This document shows, one piece after another, positions 33,678-42,830 of a stretch of 43,651 bases of DNA. The notes beneath the pieces were generated by a model, which was not told the origin of the DNA, made no database searches, and saw only the letters and a list, made by a program, of their open reading frames with translations. The DNA is from Candidatus Kapaibacterium sp. (GTDB lineage Bacteria; Bacteroidota; Ignavibacteria; Kapaibacteriales; Kapaibacteriaceae): positions 1 to 43,651 of the forward strand of contig JALHPC010000023.1 in NCBI GenBank assembly GCA_022842685.1. Direction: 5' to 3'. How positions within the stretch are numbered: the stretch's first letter is position 1; every line of letters starts with the position of its first letter. Both the position numbers and the translations under genes were made by a program.

Positions 33678-35650
33678 CGTCGCCGGTGCCCCCTCCAGCT
33701 GGACGTGACGGAGAGTTACAGCGGCTGAATACCACGCTCCAAGCATGGCGCAATGGTACAGGCAGCGTGCTGCTGCTGGCAGCCGAAGCTGGTATGGGAA
33801 AAACGTCGATCTTGAACTGGCTGCACAACCAGTGCGGACCCAGCACCATTCGTGTTGATTGTCGGCCGCCTATTGGCTCGTTCAACGTTGCAAGTATCCA
33901 GCCGCTGCAGCCCTTTGGCTATGCTATAGAGCAGATGTATGCCCAAGGCGAGGAAGCCGCGAAACGACGTCTAGCCGTGAATATCGGCATCGCCCTTGTG
34001 TCGTCGATCCCCATTGTCGGCGACGTGTTATACGCGGTGAAGGATATCCGCCGCGACCTTCGTGAATACAAGCGTGAAACCGCTGGCACCCAAGCCCGAA
34101 AGATGGCCGCCGTTGATGACTGCGTGGCCACTCTCATCGACGTAGCTGAACGGCAACCGTTAGCGTTGCTTATCGACGACGGACATTGGGCCGACAGTCA
34201 AAGTGTGGAAGTGGTGCGCAAGTTGCTTACCGCTGCTTCCAATGTACCCTTGTTGCTTGTGTGGGCTTATAACCCTGGCATCGTTACTCGTCAGCGTTTG
34301 CCGTTGGAGTCAATCATTGCTGACGTAGCTCGCCGCGATGCTCTAGTAACACTGTCTCGGCTGCCCTCGACGGCCATGGCCGGCGTCGTGAAATCAGTCG
34401 ACGCTGGCGTCAACGCTACAACACAACAACTCGACATTCTGTACGACCGCTCTGGCGGTAACCCCGGCATCGTGGCCGAGTACGTGCGCTTTTTGCGTTG
34501 TTCAAACATGATTGCCGATGATGGCACTATCGACGCTGCTGCGTTTGGCGACGTAGCGCCACGCCTTAGCGATCATCCAGCAACTGATGCCATACTGCAG
34601 TCCGTCACCGATGACGACGCCGGCATCTTATCGCTTGCTGCGGCCGAAGGCCGTGAGTTTACGGCCTGGATGATGGCAGAGCTGCTCAAAACCGACGTCC
34701 TTACTGCCATCCGCACGATCCGCCGCCTGCAGCGCACACTTGGTTTTATTACCTCGCTGGGTATGCGCACCCGCTATGGTGTACGCACAACCGTGTATGA
34801 GTTTACCAACGATGTTGCCTATACGTTCTTCATTCACTTCCCAGAATTCGAAGAGCGCCGCAATATCCACCAGCGTATTGCCGATATCCTTTCGCAACAA
34901 CAACGAAACACCTCGCTGGAAGACGTGCGCCACCAGATCGCGCCGTTCATCGCTGCTCATAGCCACGAAGCCGAAGACGTAGCCCGCGCCGACGAAATGC
35001 TCGAAGATGCCGCAGCCACTGCTACGCGGATGGGTGCATTCGACATAGCCGACGTCATACGCGCACGCATGAGCGCACGCGCGATGTCCGACGTGTCGGC
35101 CGCGTCGGACACGTCGGACACGTCGGACTTGTCCGACATGTCGGGCGCGCGTAGCGCCTCTGGCCTAACAGACCTACGCTTCGTGCGCGCCATTGCCGAC
35201 GCCCTTGTGGCCGGGCAAGCCCACGAGGCACGTCTTCGCGCTACCGAAGCTCTAGCGCGGCCCTCGCTCACGACATCGGAACGCGTTACGTTGCTTTGCC
35301 TTCTCTCTCGCGCTTGTGTTGAACAAGGGGCACTGGCCGACGCAAGCGCAGCCCTCGACGATGCCGATCGGCTGGGTAGCCTGCCGCCGTCGGACCGCGT
35401 ACACGTGCTCAATCAACGCGCAATCGTTGCGATACGACATGGCAACAGTGCCGACGCTCGAACCGCCCTCATGCAGGCCGCTTCCATTGCCATGGAACAA
35501 CCACCGCCGTCGCGTTTGCTTACCATGGCAAATATAGTGGCCATACTGCGCGATAGCGCAGACCCGCAGGCAGAACGCTTTGTACGCCAACTACGCCGTA
35601 TCACCAAGGCCAACGGCTGGAACGACCTGCGCAGCGACTTGGCGCTGTAA
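33674..35650 (+). CDS. STAND/AAA_16-type ATPase with helical repeat tail
   Basis: 658 aa from a GTG overlapping the previous stop. It opens GRDGELQRLNTTLQAW, then Walker A AEAGMGKTS (residues about 36-44) and Walker B LALLIDDGHWADSQ (about 158-171). Lid and winged-helix-like regions follow (LYDRSGGNPGIVAEYVRFL, LLKTDVLTAIRTIRRLQRTLGF), as in AAA_16/LuxR-family and STAND signalling ATPases. A short Ser-Asp repeat (SDVSAASDTSDTSDLSDMSG; about 35085-35144, built from 9-nt DNA repeats) links to a helical TPR-like tail (RVTLLCLLSRACVEQGALADASAALDDADRLG). There is no HTH at the C-terminus, so it may signal through its membrane partner rather than bind DNA. The role is unknown. Confidence 0.75.
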   Translation: MTSPVPPPAGRDGELQRLNTTLQAWRNGTGSVLLLAAEAGMGKTSILNWLHNQCGPSTIRVDCRPPIGSFNVASIQPLQPFGYAIEQMYAQGEEAAKRRLAVNIGIALVSSIPIVGDVLYAVKDIRRDLREYKRETAGTQARKMAAVDDCVATLIDVAERQPLALLIDDGHWADSQSVEVVRKLLTAASNVPLLLVWAYNPGIVTRQRLPLESIIADVARRDALVTLSRLPSTAMAGVVKSVDAGVNATTQQLDILYDRSGGNPGIVAEYVRFLRCSNMIADDGTIDAAAFGDVAPRLSDHPATDAILQSVTDDDAGILSLAAAEGREFTAWMMAELLKTDVLTAIRTIRRLQRTLGFITSLGMRTRYGVRTTVYEFTNDVAYTFFIHFPEFEERRNIHQRIADILSQQQRNTSLEDVRHQIAPFIAAHSHEAEDVARADEMLEDAAATATRMGAFDIADVIRARMSARAMSDVSAASDTSDTSDLSDMSGARSASGLTDLRFVRAIADALVAGQAHEARLRATEALARPSLTTSERVTLLCLLSRACVEQGALADASAALDDADRLGSLPPSDRVHVLNQRAIVAIRHGNSADARTALMQAASIAMEQPPPSRLLTMANIVAILRDSADPQAERFVRQLRRITKANGWNDLRSDLAL

Positions 35651-35690
35651 CGTAACGGCCACGCCGGCCTGTTTTCGTAGTTTTCACGCT

Positions 35691-38525
35691 ATGATGCTGC
35701 TTCTCCTTCTTGCTGTTGCTCTAACAGCCACGGCCACTGCCCAAGACAACCCCCATGCTCGACACATGGAGCGCGCTCACCCTACGCCCGAAGTGTTCGG
35801 TAATGCCCTGCCTGTGATGCCTTGGGTGCTTACACCATCCGTAGGCGGCTTATTTCCCAATGCAAATATGGTCGTCACCGAAAACGACCAGCTGCCTGCG
35901 CAGAACGAATCGTCTATCGCCGTTAACCCGCGCAACCCTAACAACCTCATCGGCTCGGCCGTCGATTACCGCGGCAGTTCGTCTACGTGGGCCTACTTTT
36001 CGTTCGATGGTGGCCGCACGTGGGACAACGTCTCTCTCGGCCGCGCACGTCCAGGATGGTCGTCCACCAACGACCCCTCCGTGGCCTTTAATCGCAACGG
36101 CACCGGCTACCTGTGCTACGGCGGCTTTAACCGTACTGGAAACGCCCAGTTCGGCGAAAACGGCATCTTCGTTTCCATTACCACAGACGGTGGACGGACG
36201 TGGTCCCAACAACACATCGCCGTTATCATTCACACTGGCCAACAAACGGCCGACTCGGCATTCGAAGACAAATACTACGTCCACGTCGACACATCCTCCA
36301 CCTCGCCATACGTCGACCACCTCTACATCCCTTGGAAACGAGTCATCAATTCCGATTCGTCAACACAAATCGTCATTGCAAAAAGCACCGACGGCGGCGC
36401 TACATGGCTACCGCCCGTTAACGTGTCCAACCGCTTTCCACAAACGAGCGAAGACACCACCTTTGGCCAGAGCTTCCCCCTAGCCCGCACCGGGCCCGAC
36501 GGCACAGTCCACGTTGTATGGAACAGCGGCACCGAACGCGCCGTGCGCTATGCCAAAAGCACCGACGGTGGCGCCACGTTCTCAACGCCCGCCATCATCC
36601 ATCGCTACACATCGTTTGGGGTTAAGTCCAGCCGTGCCGGACAAGTCAACAGCCGCGTCAAAGGCGTCGTACGCGCCGAGGCCTATCCCACCCTTGTCGT
36701 CGATAACACCAACGGCCCCCGCCGCGGATGGCTCTATCTTGTTTGGTCGGCCGACACTATTCCAAACGTGTATTTCTCCCGCAGTTCTGATAATGGGGCT
36801 TCGTGGACACCTCCGGTGGTTGTTCATTCGGATACCGCTAACGACCAGTTTTGGCCGTGGATCGCTCTCGACCCACTCAATGGCGAACTCGGGGTTATGT
36901 ACTTCGACAGTCGAAATGATACAGCCAACATCTTGGTTGAAACCTACGTAAGCTGGAGCAACGACGGTGGTACAACATGGGTCGACCGTCGCGTTGGCGA
37001 CGGCATCAACGATCTACGACTGAATCCGTTCTCGGGCAATACCTTTGCAGGCGACTACTCCGGCTGCGACTTCTATGGCGGCGTCATCCACCCCTCGTGG
37101 GTGGATATGCGCAACAGCGTACTCAACATCGCCGACAACGACGTGTACACCGCTCGCGTGCGCGTGCGTGCACCGGCTCCGCCGGTGCCGTTTACGGCTC
37201 AGACGCTTGTTGACACCGTCAATGCTATCCGCTTATCGTGGGGTGCTGTCTCATCGCTAACGTTTGGTCAGCCCATCGCCCCCACATCCGTACTGTACAA
37301 TCTGTACCGCGACGATGAGTTGATTGCAACGCTTCCGGGAACTACTACCACGTATCTCGATGGCGACCGCGAAGCATACCGCCTGTATCGATACGAAATT
37401 CGAGCGCTTGCCGCCAACGATACATCAGGTCCCGTGCGCGACACCGCCTGGGCGGGTGGATCGCCACTGCCTGGCGCGTGCCAGCTCTTGCGCATGGAGG
37501 GTACCGAAGATGGTCGCTTGCAGCTTACCGTGCGGATGCCTTCGAAGCGGGCCGACGGCGTAAACGCCCTCGTAAATCTAGAAGGTGTGGCCGTGAACAT
37601 CAGGAACGTTAAGGGACTAACCACGCAGGTGTTTGCGGTGCCCCCTTCAGACACAGGCACAGTAAAGATGTTTACGATCGAAGCACCAGGAGATGGATGG
37701 TATGATGGTTGGGTGCTGGCCGTTGATGCCAACGACCGGCAGTCGGCTTCGTCCGACACCTTGTTTGCTTATACAGGTTCACTCGCTCAGTATGTTGAAC
37801 GCTTCGATACGGTTCCGAACTATCGTGTGGTCGAAGGCACGTGGGCACGCACCGAGAACTTCGCATTTTCGCAGCCGGCCTCGTTTACCGATAGTCCTAA
37901 CGGGCCATATGCTGCCCGCCGTCGCGACGAGGTGTGGTTGTATCCCATGCGTGTACGTGGCGACAACACCGTCGAGTTAAGCTACCGCGTTGCTGCCTTC
38001 GTGGCACGCCTGGATTCGGCGATTGTTGAGTACCGCTATGGCCATCAAGGGCGATGGCTTCGGGCTGCAGCGCATAACGCCGAGGACGAAGCCCGCTGGG
38101 CCGACACCACGAAGGGCGACGATGCCTGGCGGTTTATAGCGGTGCGATGTGCGCCTCCGCGGTTCGATGGCGACACGCTCTACACGCGACTACGTTTTAC
38201 GAGCAATCTAACGATACAGTCAGACGGTGTGTACTTCGACGACCTAGGAACGGCCCTTGTATCGTCTGTGCACGACGATGCACCGCACATTATGGGCGTC
38301 CATCCGTTTCCGGCCAACAAGCACGTTGTACTTGGCATTGCCGGCGAACTCAACGTCAGCCATCTTACGCTGCTATCGCTTCACGGTCAACACACCGAAG
38401 CGCCATGGCAACAGCATGGTAGCACGATTGTGGTGGACGTAAGCGGTGTGCCGAATGGTATGTACATGGCAAAGATGGACGGCAAGCACGGCGTGCTTAC
38501 CGTACCAGTGATGGTGTTGCGGTAG
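35691..38525 (+). CDS. T9SS-secreted sialidase-like BNR protein
   Basis: About 944 aa. The start at 35691 opens a signal peptide (MMLLLLLAVALTATATA, before QDNPHARH); the frame runs back to 35580 inside the upstream ATPase gene. Six Asp boxes (SFDGGRTW, TTDGGRTW, STDGGATW, STDGGATF, SSDNGASW, SNDGGTTW) mark a six-bladed propeller over residues 60 to about 490, as in sialidases and exo-glycosidases; a full sialidase catalytic set was not confirmed. A fibronectin-III-like domain follows (AIRLSWGAVSSL, YNLYRDDELIATLPG), then a beta domain (AQYVERFDTVPNYRVVEG) and a sorting tail (VHPFPANKHVVLGIAG to VPVMVLR). A GGCC hairpin with a T run (35657-35673) and a near-match -7 box TAGTTTTC (35678-35685), 5 nt before the ATG, suggest its own promoter. 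Confidence 0.82.
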   Translation: MMLLLLLAVALTATATAQDNPHARHMERAHPTPEVFGNALPVMPWVLTPSVGGLFPNANMVVTENDQLPAQNESSIAVNPRNPNNLIGSAVDYRGSSSTWAYFSFDGGRTWDNVSLGRARPGWSSTNDPSVAFNRNGTGYLCYGGFNRTGNAQFGENGIFVSITTDGGRTWSQQHIAVIIHTGQQTADSAFEDKYYVHVDTSSTSPYVDHLYIPWKRVINSDSSTQIVIAKSTDGGATWLPPVNVSNRFPQTSEDTTFGQSFPLARTGPDGTVHVVWNSGTERAVRYAKSTDGGATFSTPAIIHRYTSFGVKSSRAGQVNSRVKGVVRAEAYPTLVVDNTNGPRRGWLYLVWSADTIPNVYFSRSSDNGASWTPPVVVHSDTANDQFWPWIALDPLNGELGVMYFDSRNDTANILVETYVSWSNDGGTTWVDRRVGDGINDLRLNPFSGNTFAGDYSGCDFYGGVIHPSWVDMRNSVLNIADNDVYTARVRVRAPAPPVPFTAQTLVDTVNAIRLSWGAVSSLTFGQPIAPTSVLYNLYRDDELIATLPGTTTTYLDGDREAYRLYRYEIRALAANDTSGPVRDTAWAGGSPLPGACQLLRMEGTEDGRLQLTVRMPSKRADGVNALVNLEGVAVNIRNVKGLTTQVFAVPPSDTGTVKMFTIEAPGDGWYDGWVLAVDANDRQSASSDTLFAYTGSLAQYVERFDTVPNYRVVEGTWARTENFAFSQPASFTDSPNGPYAARRRDEVWLYPMRVRGDNTVELSYRVAAFVARLDSAIVEYRYGHQGRWLRAAAHNAEDEARWADTTKGDDAWRFIAVRCAPPRFDGDTLYTRLRFTSNLTIQSDGVYFDDLGTALVSSVHDDAPHIMGVHPFPANKHVVLGIAGELNVSHLTLLSLHGQHTEAPWQQHGSTIVVDVSGVPNGMYMAKMDGKHGVLTVPVMVLR

Positions 38526-38528
38526 ATT

Positions 38529-39599
38529 CTACTCGCCCTTCAGCAAAAAGCTAATTGTTGTGCCTTTGCCAACGCTGCTCGACACCTGTATTGGAGCGTG
38601 ATGTGCTTCCAAAATGTGCTTCACAATAGCTAGTCCAAGGCCAGTACCGCCTACAGCACGCGAACGATCTTTGTCCACGCGGTAGAATCGCTCGAAGATT
38701 CGACCAACGTGTTCGAGTGGAATACCGATACCTGTATCGGCAACAGAAACACGAACGCCGCGCCCTTCGGTTATCGCCGTTACCGTTACGGTGCCCCCTG
38801 CCACATTATACTTGATGGCATTGTCGATAAGGTTAGTTAGAACCTGTGTAAGCCGCTCTTTATCTCCATACACCATGAGTGGAGAAGGGGGCATCGGATT
38901 AATCTCTACGCGTACGGAGCGTTGCTCGGCCTTGAGCTCGAGTGTGGGAATAATGTCACGCAGCAGTTCGACAATATCGAAATAGCGAAAGCTAAGGCGC
39001 AATTCGCCGCTTTCGATTCGGGAGATATCGATGAGGTCGCTCAACAGCGTGTTTAAGCGTAAGGCATTGTTGAAGGCTTTTTCAAGGAATTGGCGACGAA
39101 CAGAGTCGTCGTCGAGCGCGCCATCGAGCAAGGTTTCTAGGTAGCCCTGAACGCTAAAAATTGGAGTGCGTAACTCGTGCGAAACGTTGGCAACGAATTC
39201 CGATCGAACACGCTCAAGGCGCTTCATGTCGGCGATGTCCTTGCTGGCCTTCTCGGCCATCGTGTTCACGGCATCGGCCACGCGCTGAACGTCGGCAAAC
39301 GCTTCGGCTGTAAGCTCGATGCGACCGCTCACAGCGCCTTCGGTAATGGCGCGAGTCACGTGCTCGACGTCTTCAAGTGGGTGCAGCAGGCGTCGCTCTA
39401 GTGACTTTGCAAACGCCATCAGCATTAGCGCACCTAGGGCAATGGTCACCACTTCGATAGACACAAGTGTGGCGGGCGAAATGCTGCTCATTGCCTCGGG
39501 GGCAATAAGCGACAGCAATGCGGCGCCTGCAAGGTTCACGCCAAGGATAACGGCAAGGAACCACGCAAGCGTATAGCGCTGGAGCGAGGTGCGCCGCAA
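38529..39599 (-). CDS. PhoR-like sensor histidine kinase
   Basis: 356 aa from a TTG, the only reasonable start, 19 nt after the regulator's stop. Two N-terminal membrane helices (WFLAVILGVNLAGAALLSLI; LVSIEVVTIALGALMLMAFA) enclose a very short periplasmic loop. A HAMP-like segment (LLHPLEDVEHVTRAI) leads into the HisKA domain with SHELRTP (phospho-acceptor His). The HATPase domain has NLIDNAIKYN, DTGIGIP and GGTGLGLAIV. The tiny periplasmic loop means sensing is likely through the membrane or a partner, as in PhoR. It is co-transcribed after its response regulator. Confidence 0.92.
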   Translation of the reverse strand: MRRTSLQRYTLAWFLAVILGVNLAGAALLSLIAPEAMSSISPATLVSIEVVTIALGALMLMAFAKSLERRLLHPLEDVEHVTRAITEGAVSGRIELTAEAFADVQRVADAVNTMAEKASKDIADMKRLERVRSEFVANVSHELRTPIFSVQGYLETLLDGALDDDSVRRQFLEKAFNNALRLNTLLSDLIDISRIESGELRLSFRYFDIVELLRDIIPTLELKAEQRSVRVEINPMPPSPLMVYGDKERLTQVLTNLIDNAIKYNVAGGTVTVTAITEGRGVRVSVADTGIGIPLEHVGRIFERFYRVDKDRSRAVGGTGLGLAIVKHILEAHHAPIQVSSSVGKGTTISFLLKGE

Positions 39600-39618
39600 G
39601 CGGCGCCCAGCCGTTTGG

Positions 39619-40320
39619 TTAGATGGTTTCGCGGAATCGATAGCCTACGCCTTTCACCGTTTCTATGAACGGGGCGTATTTACCAAGTTTTTCGCGAATC
39701 TTCGACACGTGAACGTCGACGGTGCGGTCGATAACGTAAACGCTTTCCCCCCAGATACGACGCAGCAGCGCTTCGCGCGTAAACACCTTACCCTTATTCA
39801 TGGCTAAGAATGCCAGCAACTCGAACTCCTTTTTGGGAAAGAAGCTCTCCTTGTTGTCAATCTTCACGGTGTAGTTCTGTCGATTCACCTCAAGTGCGCC
39901 TATACGAAGAATCTCTGGCGCTGTAATGGTCTCCGTACGCACGCGTTCGGTGCCACGGCGAATGATGGTCTTCACGCGGGCAATCAGCACGCGCGGCGAG
40001 ATGGGCTTCTGGATGTAGTCATCGGCTCCCAGCTCGAGTCCCAAAATCTGGTCGATCTCGCCCGCTTTGGCCGTCAAGAACATAATGGCCATACCATGTG
40101 TAGCCGGGTTTTGCCGTAACGTACGGCACACCTCGAAGCCATCCATACCGGGCATCATGATGTCGAGAATCACCAGGTCGGGTTTTACTGAGGTTGCCAA
40201 CTCAACGGCTTGATTGCCGTTTGTTGCCGTAACAACCTTGTAGCCTTCCTTACTCAAGTTGTAGCTAATCAGGTCGACGATGTCTTGTTCGTCATCGACG
40301 ATCAGTATGGTCTTTTCCAT
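39619..40320 (-). CDS. PhoB/OmpR-family response regulator
   Basis: About 233 aa from the ATG at 40320; the frame extends to a TTG at 40353, but that overlaps the promoter box. The receiver domain has IVDDEQD, phospho-acceptor D53 in VILDIMMPGMDG, the Thr in FLTAKAG and the Lys in YIQKPISP. The winged-helix DNA-binding domain is at about 135-233 (FFPKKEFELLAFLAMNKGKVFTREALLRRIWG, TVDVHVSKIREKLGKYAPFIETVKGVGYRF). The RR-HK order and the small kinase loop resemble phosphate-type PhoB/PhoR, but no pho box or pst genes are in the window to confirm this. Confidence 0.93.
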   Translation of the reverse strand: MEKTILIVDDEQDIVDLISYNLSKEGYKVVTATNGNQAVELATSVKPDLVILDIMMPGMDGFEVCRTLRQNPATHGMAIMFLTAKAGEIDQILGLELGADDYIQKPISPRVLIARVKTIIRRGTERVRTETITAPEILRIGALEVNRQNYTVKIDNKESFFPKKEFELLAFLAMNKGKVFTREALLRRIWGESVYVIDRTVDVHVSKIREKLGKYAPFIETVKGVGYRFRETI

Positions 40321-40350
40321 GCACGAGGCTAAGGGTGATTCGAAGTGAAG

Positions 40351-40358
40351 CAAAACTA
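40351..40358 (-). promoter_or_regulatory. -7 promoter box of the two-component operon
   Basis: On the minus strand TAGTTTTG matches TAnnTTTG exactly, 30 nt before the response-regulator ATG. A GTTAC-GATGAC-GTAAC hairpin (40382-40397) lies just upstream and may end the preceding DUF389 operon. Confidence 0.5.
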
Positions 40359-40426
40359 CGGCATGGGCAAGTCATCATTCGGTTACGATGACGTAACAAC
40401 GCTTGCACTCGGCATCGTTACATAGA

Positions 40427-41785
40427 CTACTGCACAACCACGGTCGAATCGTTTGTTCGCAAGCGCAGCCAGCGCTGAAGATTCGCAATCACGTCTGGCG
40501 TTGGCCGCTGGCTCCACGATACCTTGGCAATGGTCGTGGTGTCCATGGTGCCGTCGCGATGCCACACCTCAACGTTCTCGGAAACGGCAATGCTTTGCAG
40601 GGTAGGAAAGAGCACACCAGCTTCGCGTGCTACGTCGCGCACGAGACCGGCGTGCAGTGTCGTTGTTTGCAAAAGGCGCTGCACTGAGTCAAGTTCGCGG
40701 GTTCTCTCCGTGAGTGCTAGTTCGGTGCGCGTATACATGTCCAACAAGCGGGCCGACGGAATGTCTGTCGGGCCACTTATACGTCGTGATTCGCCGGCTT
40801 GACGCACAAGGAGGGTCGTTGACCTTAACCGGTTGGCCGTGCACAGCGAATCAACCTGTGATCGTTGCACAGAGTCGAGCGACTGCCCCACGATGGTGAG
40901 TTCAAGGCGTGACTGTTCCGGACTAAACGACTTGTAGGTGACCATGACGCTGGCCGCAGGAAAGCGCATACGTACGTCGTCGACGAAGCGGCCTACGCGC
41001 TGGTCGAACAAACTTTCCTGTACAATGCCATAGCCAATGATGACGCTAGGGATGAGCGTTACGGCGACAAACAGACCAACGGCGATGCGGACCTTTCGGG
41101 CCCGCACGGGATCGAGTATCGAAAGTTTGTGGAAGCCAGCAACGCGAACAACAGCATACGTTGCAGCACTGATACATACGCTGTTGATGAAGAACAGGTA
41201 GAATGCACCCAAGAAAAACGTTGCATCAAGGTGTGCTATGCCGTATCCTGCTGTGCAAAGCGGTGGCATGAGGGCCGTGGCAATGGCCACGCCGGGTATG
41301 ACGTTGCTCTTGTCTTGGCGAATTGCTGCTACACCTCCAGCTATGCCGCCAACGATGGCAATTAATGCATCCAGCAAGGTTGGCGTTGTTCGGGCAATAA
41401 GTTCGCTACGCGCGTCGCCAAGTGGCGTAAGCAAAAAGTAGAGCGTAGACGCCGCAAGCGAGATAAACACCGTGATGGCAAGGTTGCGGGCAGAACGCGT
41501 TAGGAGTCCTAGGTCCCAAATGCCTACGGCAGCGCCAACGCCCACGATAGGGCCCATGAGGGGCGAAATAAGCATGGCGCCAATAACAACGGCAGTGCTG
41601 TTGGTGTTAAGACCAAGCGAGGCGATGAGAATGGCCGTGACAAGAATCCATGCCTTGGCACCCTTGAACTCGATGTCGTTGCGAATCAAGGCAATTACAC
41701 CGTCTTCGTCGAGTGGTCCCTCGATGCGGAATACATCGCGCATCCAAGCCAGAAACCGAAGTACGGCGAAGCTCTTGATCTTCAT
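40427..41785 (-). CDS. DUF389 membrane protein
   Basis: About 452 aa from the ATG at 41785, 4 nt after the CNNM gene stop. The N-terminus (VFRIEGPLDEDGVIALIRNDIEFKGAKAWILVTAILIASLGLNTNSTAVVIGAMLISPLMGPIVG) is the DUF389 signature, followed by six or seven membrane segments (NLAITVFISLAASTLYFLL; LLDALIAIVGGIAGGVAAI; NVIPGVAIATALMPPLCTAGYGIA; LGAFYLFFINSVCISAATYAVV; KVRIAVGLFVAVTLIPSVIIGY). The last 190 residues are a soluble domain (SPEQSRLELTIVGQSLDSVQ) with helical content (TELALTERTRELDSVQRLLQ), a common extension in FCB bacteria. The function of DUF389 is unknown. It ends the three-gene operon. Confidence 0.88.
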   Translation of the reverse strand: MKIKSFAVLRFLAWMRDVFRIEGPLDEDGVIALIRNDIEFKGAKAWILVTAILIASLGLNTNSTAVVIGAMLISPLMGPIVGVGAAVGIWDLGLLTRSARNLAITVFISLAASTLYFLLTPLGDARSELIARTTPTLLDALIAIVGGIAGGVAAIRQDKSNVIPGVAIATALMPPLCTAGYGIAHLDATFFLGAFYLFFINSVCISAATYAVVRVAGFHKLSILDPVRARKVRIAVGLFVAVTLIPSVIIGYGIVQESLFDQRVGRFVDDVRMRFPAASVMVTYKSFSPEQSRLELTIVGQSLDSVQRSQVDSLCTANRLRSTTLLVRQAGESRRISGPTDIPSARLLDMYTRTELALTERTRELDSVQRLLQTTTLHAGLVRDVAREAGVLFPTLQSIAVSENVEVWHRDGTMDTTTIAKVSWSQRPTPDVIANLQRWLRLRTNDSTVVVQ

Positions 41786-41789
41786 GTCG

Positions 41790-42827
41790 CTACTCGACGT
41801 CTTGTCGCAACTGTGCAACGCGCGCATCGCGCCGTTGCTTGGCCAGTGCCCGAAGGTCGATGACGTGGTCGGCCTCGTCGACGATTTCAGCGCCGAGCAT
41901 GGTTTCCATGACGTCTTCCATAGCAATCAATCCCTCGACGCCACCGTATTCGTCAACCACCATAAACAAATGCTGGCGTCGCTGCAGGAACTGCTCAAGC
42001 GCTTGGTCTAACGAGACGTTCTCGGGGATGAAATGCACCTCGCGTTTGAGCTTCGTAAGCTCGACAGTTTGTCTGCCAGCAAGAGCGGCCCGCAAGACGT
42101 CCTTCGTCATAACGTAGCCGGTTACATCGTCCAACGACCCTCCACCATGTACTGGAAAACGAGAGTACATCTGTAATTCGGGACGTTTAACAGCATCGCC
42201 TACGTTGAGTGTTTCGGGCAGACTAAACACCACCAGCCGTGGCGTCATAACGTCGCTGACTTCAATACTGCTCAGCCGCATGATGTTCGTCATGATACGA
42301 TACTCACCGGCATCCAGGGCGCCTTCTTCACGAGCCGTCTCTACAAGTGCCTCGAGCTCTTCGCGCGCTTCCTCCTCGGCGCTTTCGCTGTGGGTAAGGC
42401 GCATCAGCATTGTGTACGGAATGGTTAGCAGACGGGTAACAACCAGAAAGACCGCCATCAATACGCTGATGGGACGCAATAGCATATCGGCATAGCGTCC
42501 ACCTACAACGGCTGCACCAGTTTTTACAACAACGATGGCAATAATCCCAAATCCCACCCGAGCTGTTACTACGTGCGGTAGCCAGTCCCACTCGGCTGCT
42601 GCCAAGCCAACGGCAACGGAACACACCGCGACAATATCTAACAGGGCCAACGACAGTCGTGTAAACTCGGGCTCCATCACAACAGGTCGTAGCCGCTTGC
42701 CGATGTCGGAGCCCTCGTCGTCTAAGGCCAAAATCACGCTGGCCGATATACCGCTTATGGCTGCCGTAAGAAACTCAAGGAGCGTCGTGAGTATTAGGCC
42801 AGCGATGATGACTGATAACTCTATCAC
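41790..42827 (-). CDS. CNNM/CBS-domain membrane protein (CorC/HlyC-like, short form)
   Basis: 345 aa from a GTG 3 nt after the lipoprotein gene stop. The N-terminal CNNM (DUF21) domain has three to four membrane segments (VIIAGLILTTLLEFLTAAISGISAS; LALLDIVAVCSVAVGLAAA; VGFGIIAIVVVKTGAAVV; LLRPISVLMAVFLVVTRLL), then the conserved EEEAREELEALVETAREEGALDAGEYRIMTNIMRLSSIEVSDVMTPR. A CBS pair follows, with FPVHGGG and LFMVVDEYGGVEGLIAMEDVMETMLG. CNNM/CorC proteins are tied to Mg2+/Co2+ efflux. The usual C-terminal CorC_HlyC domain is absent; the protein ends just after the second CBS domain (AQLRQDVE). It is co-transcribed with the LEA14-like and DUF389 genes. Confidence 0.88.
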   Translation of the reverse strand: MIELSVIIAGLILTTLLEFLTAAISGISASVILALDDEGSDIGKRLRPVVMEPEFTRLSLALLDIVAVCSVAVGLAAAEWDWLPHVVTARVGFGIIAIVVVKTGAAVVGGRYADMLLRPISVLMAVFLVVTRLLTIPYTMLMRLTHSESAEEEAREELEALVETAREEGALDAGEYRIMTNIMRLSSIEVSDVMTPRLVVFSLPETLNVGDAVKRPELQMYSRFPVHGGGSLDDVTGYVMTKDVLRAALAGRQTVELTKLKREVHFIPENVSLDQALEQFLQRRQHLFMVVDEYGGVEGLIAMEDVMETMLGAEIVDEADHVIDLRALAKQRRDARVAQLRQDVE

Positions 42828-42830
42828 GGT

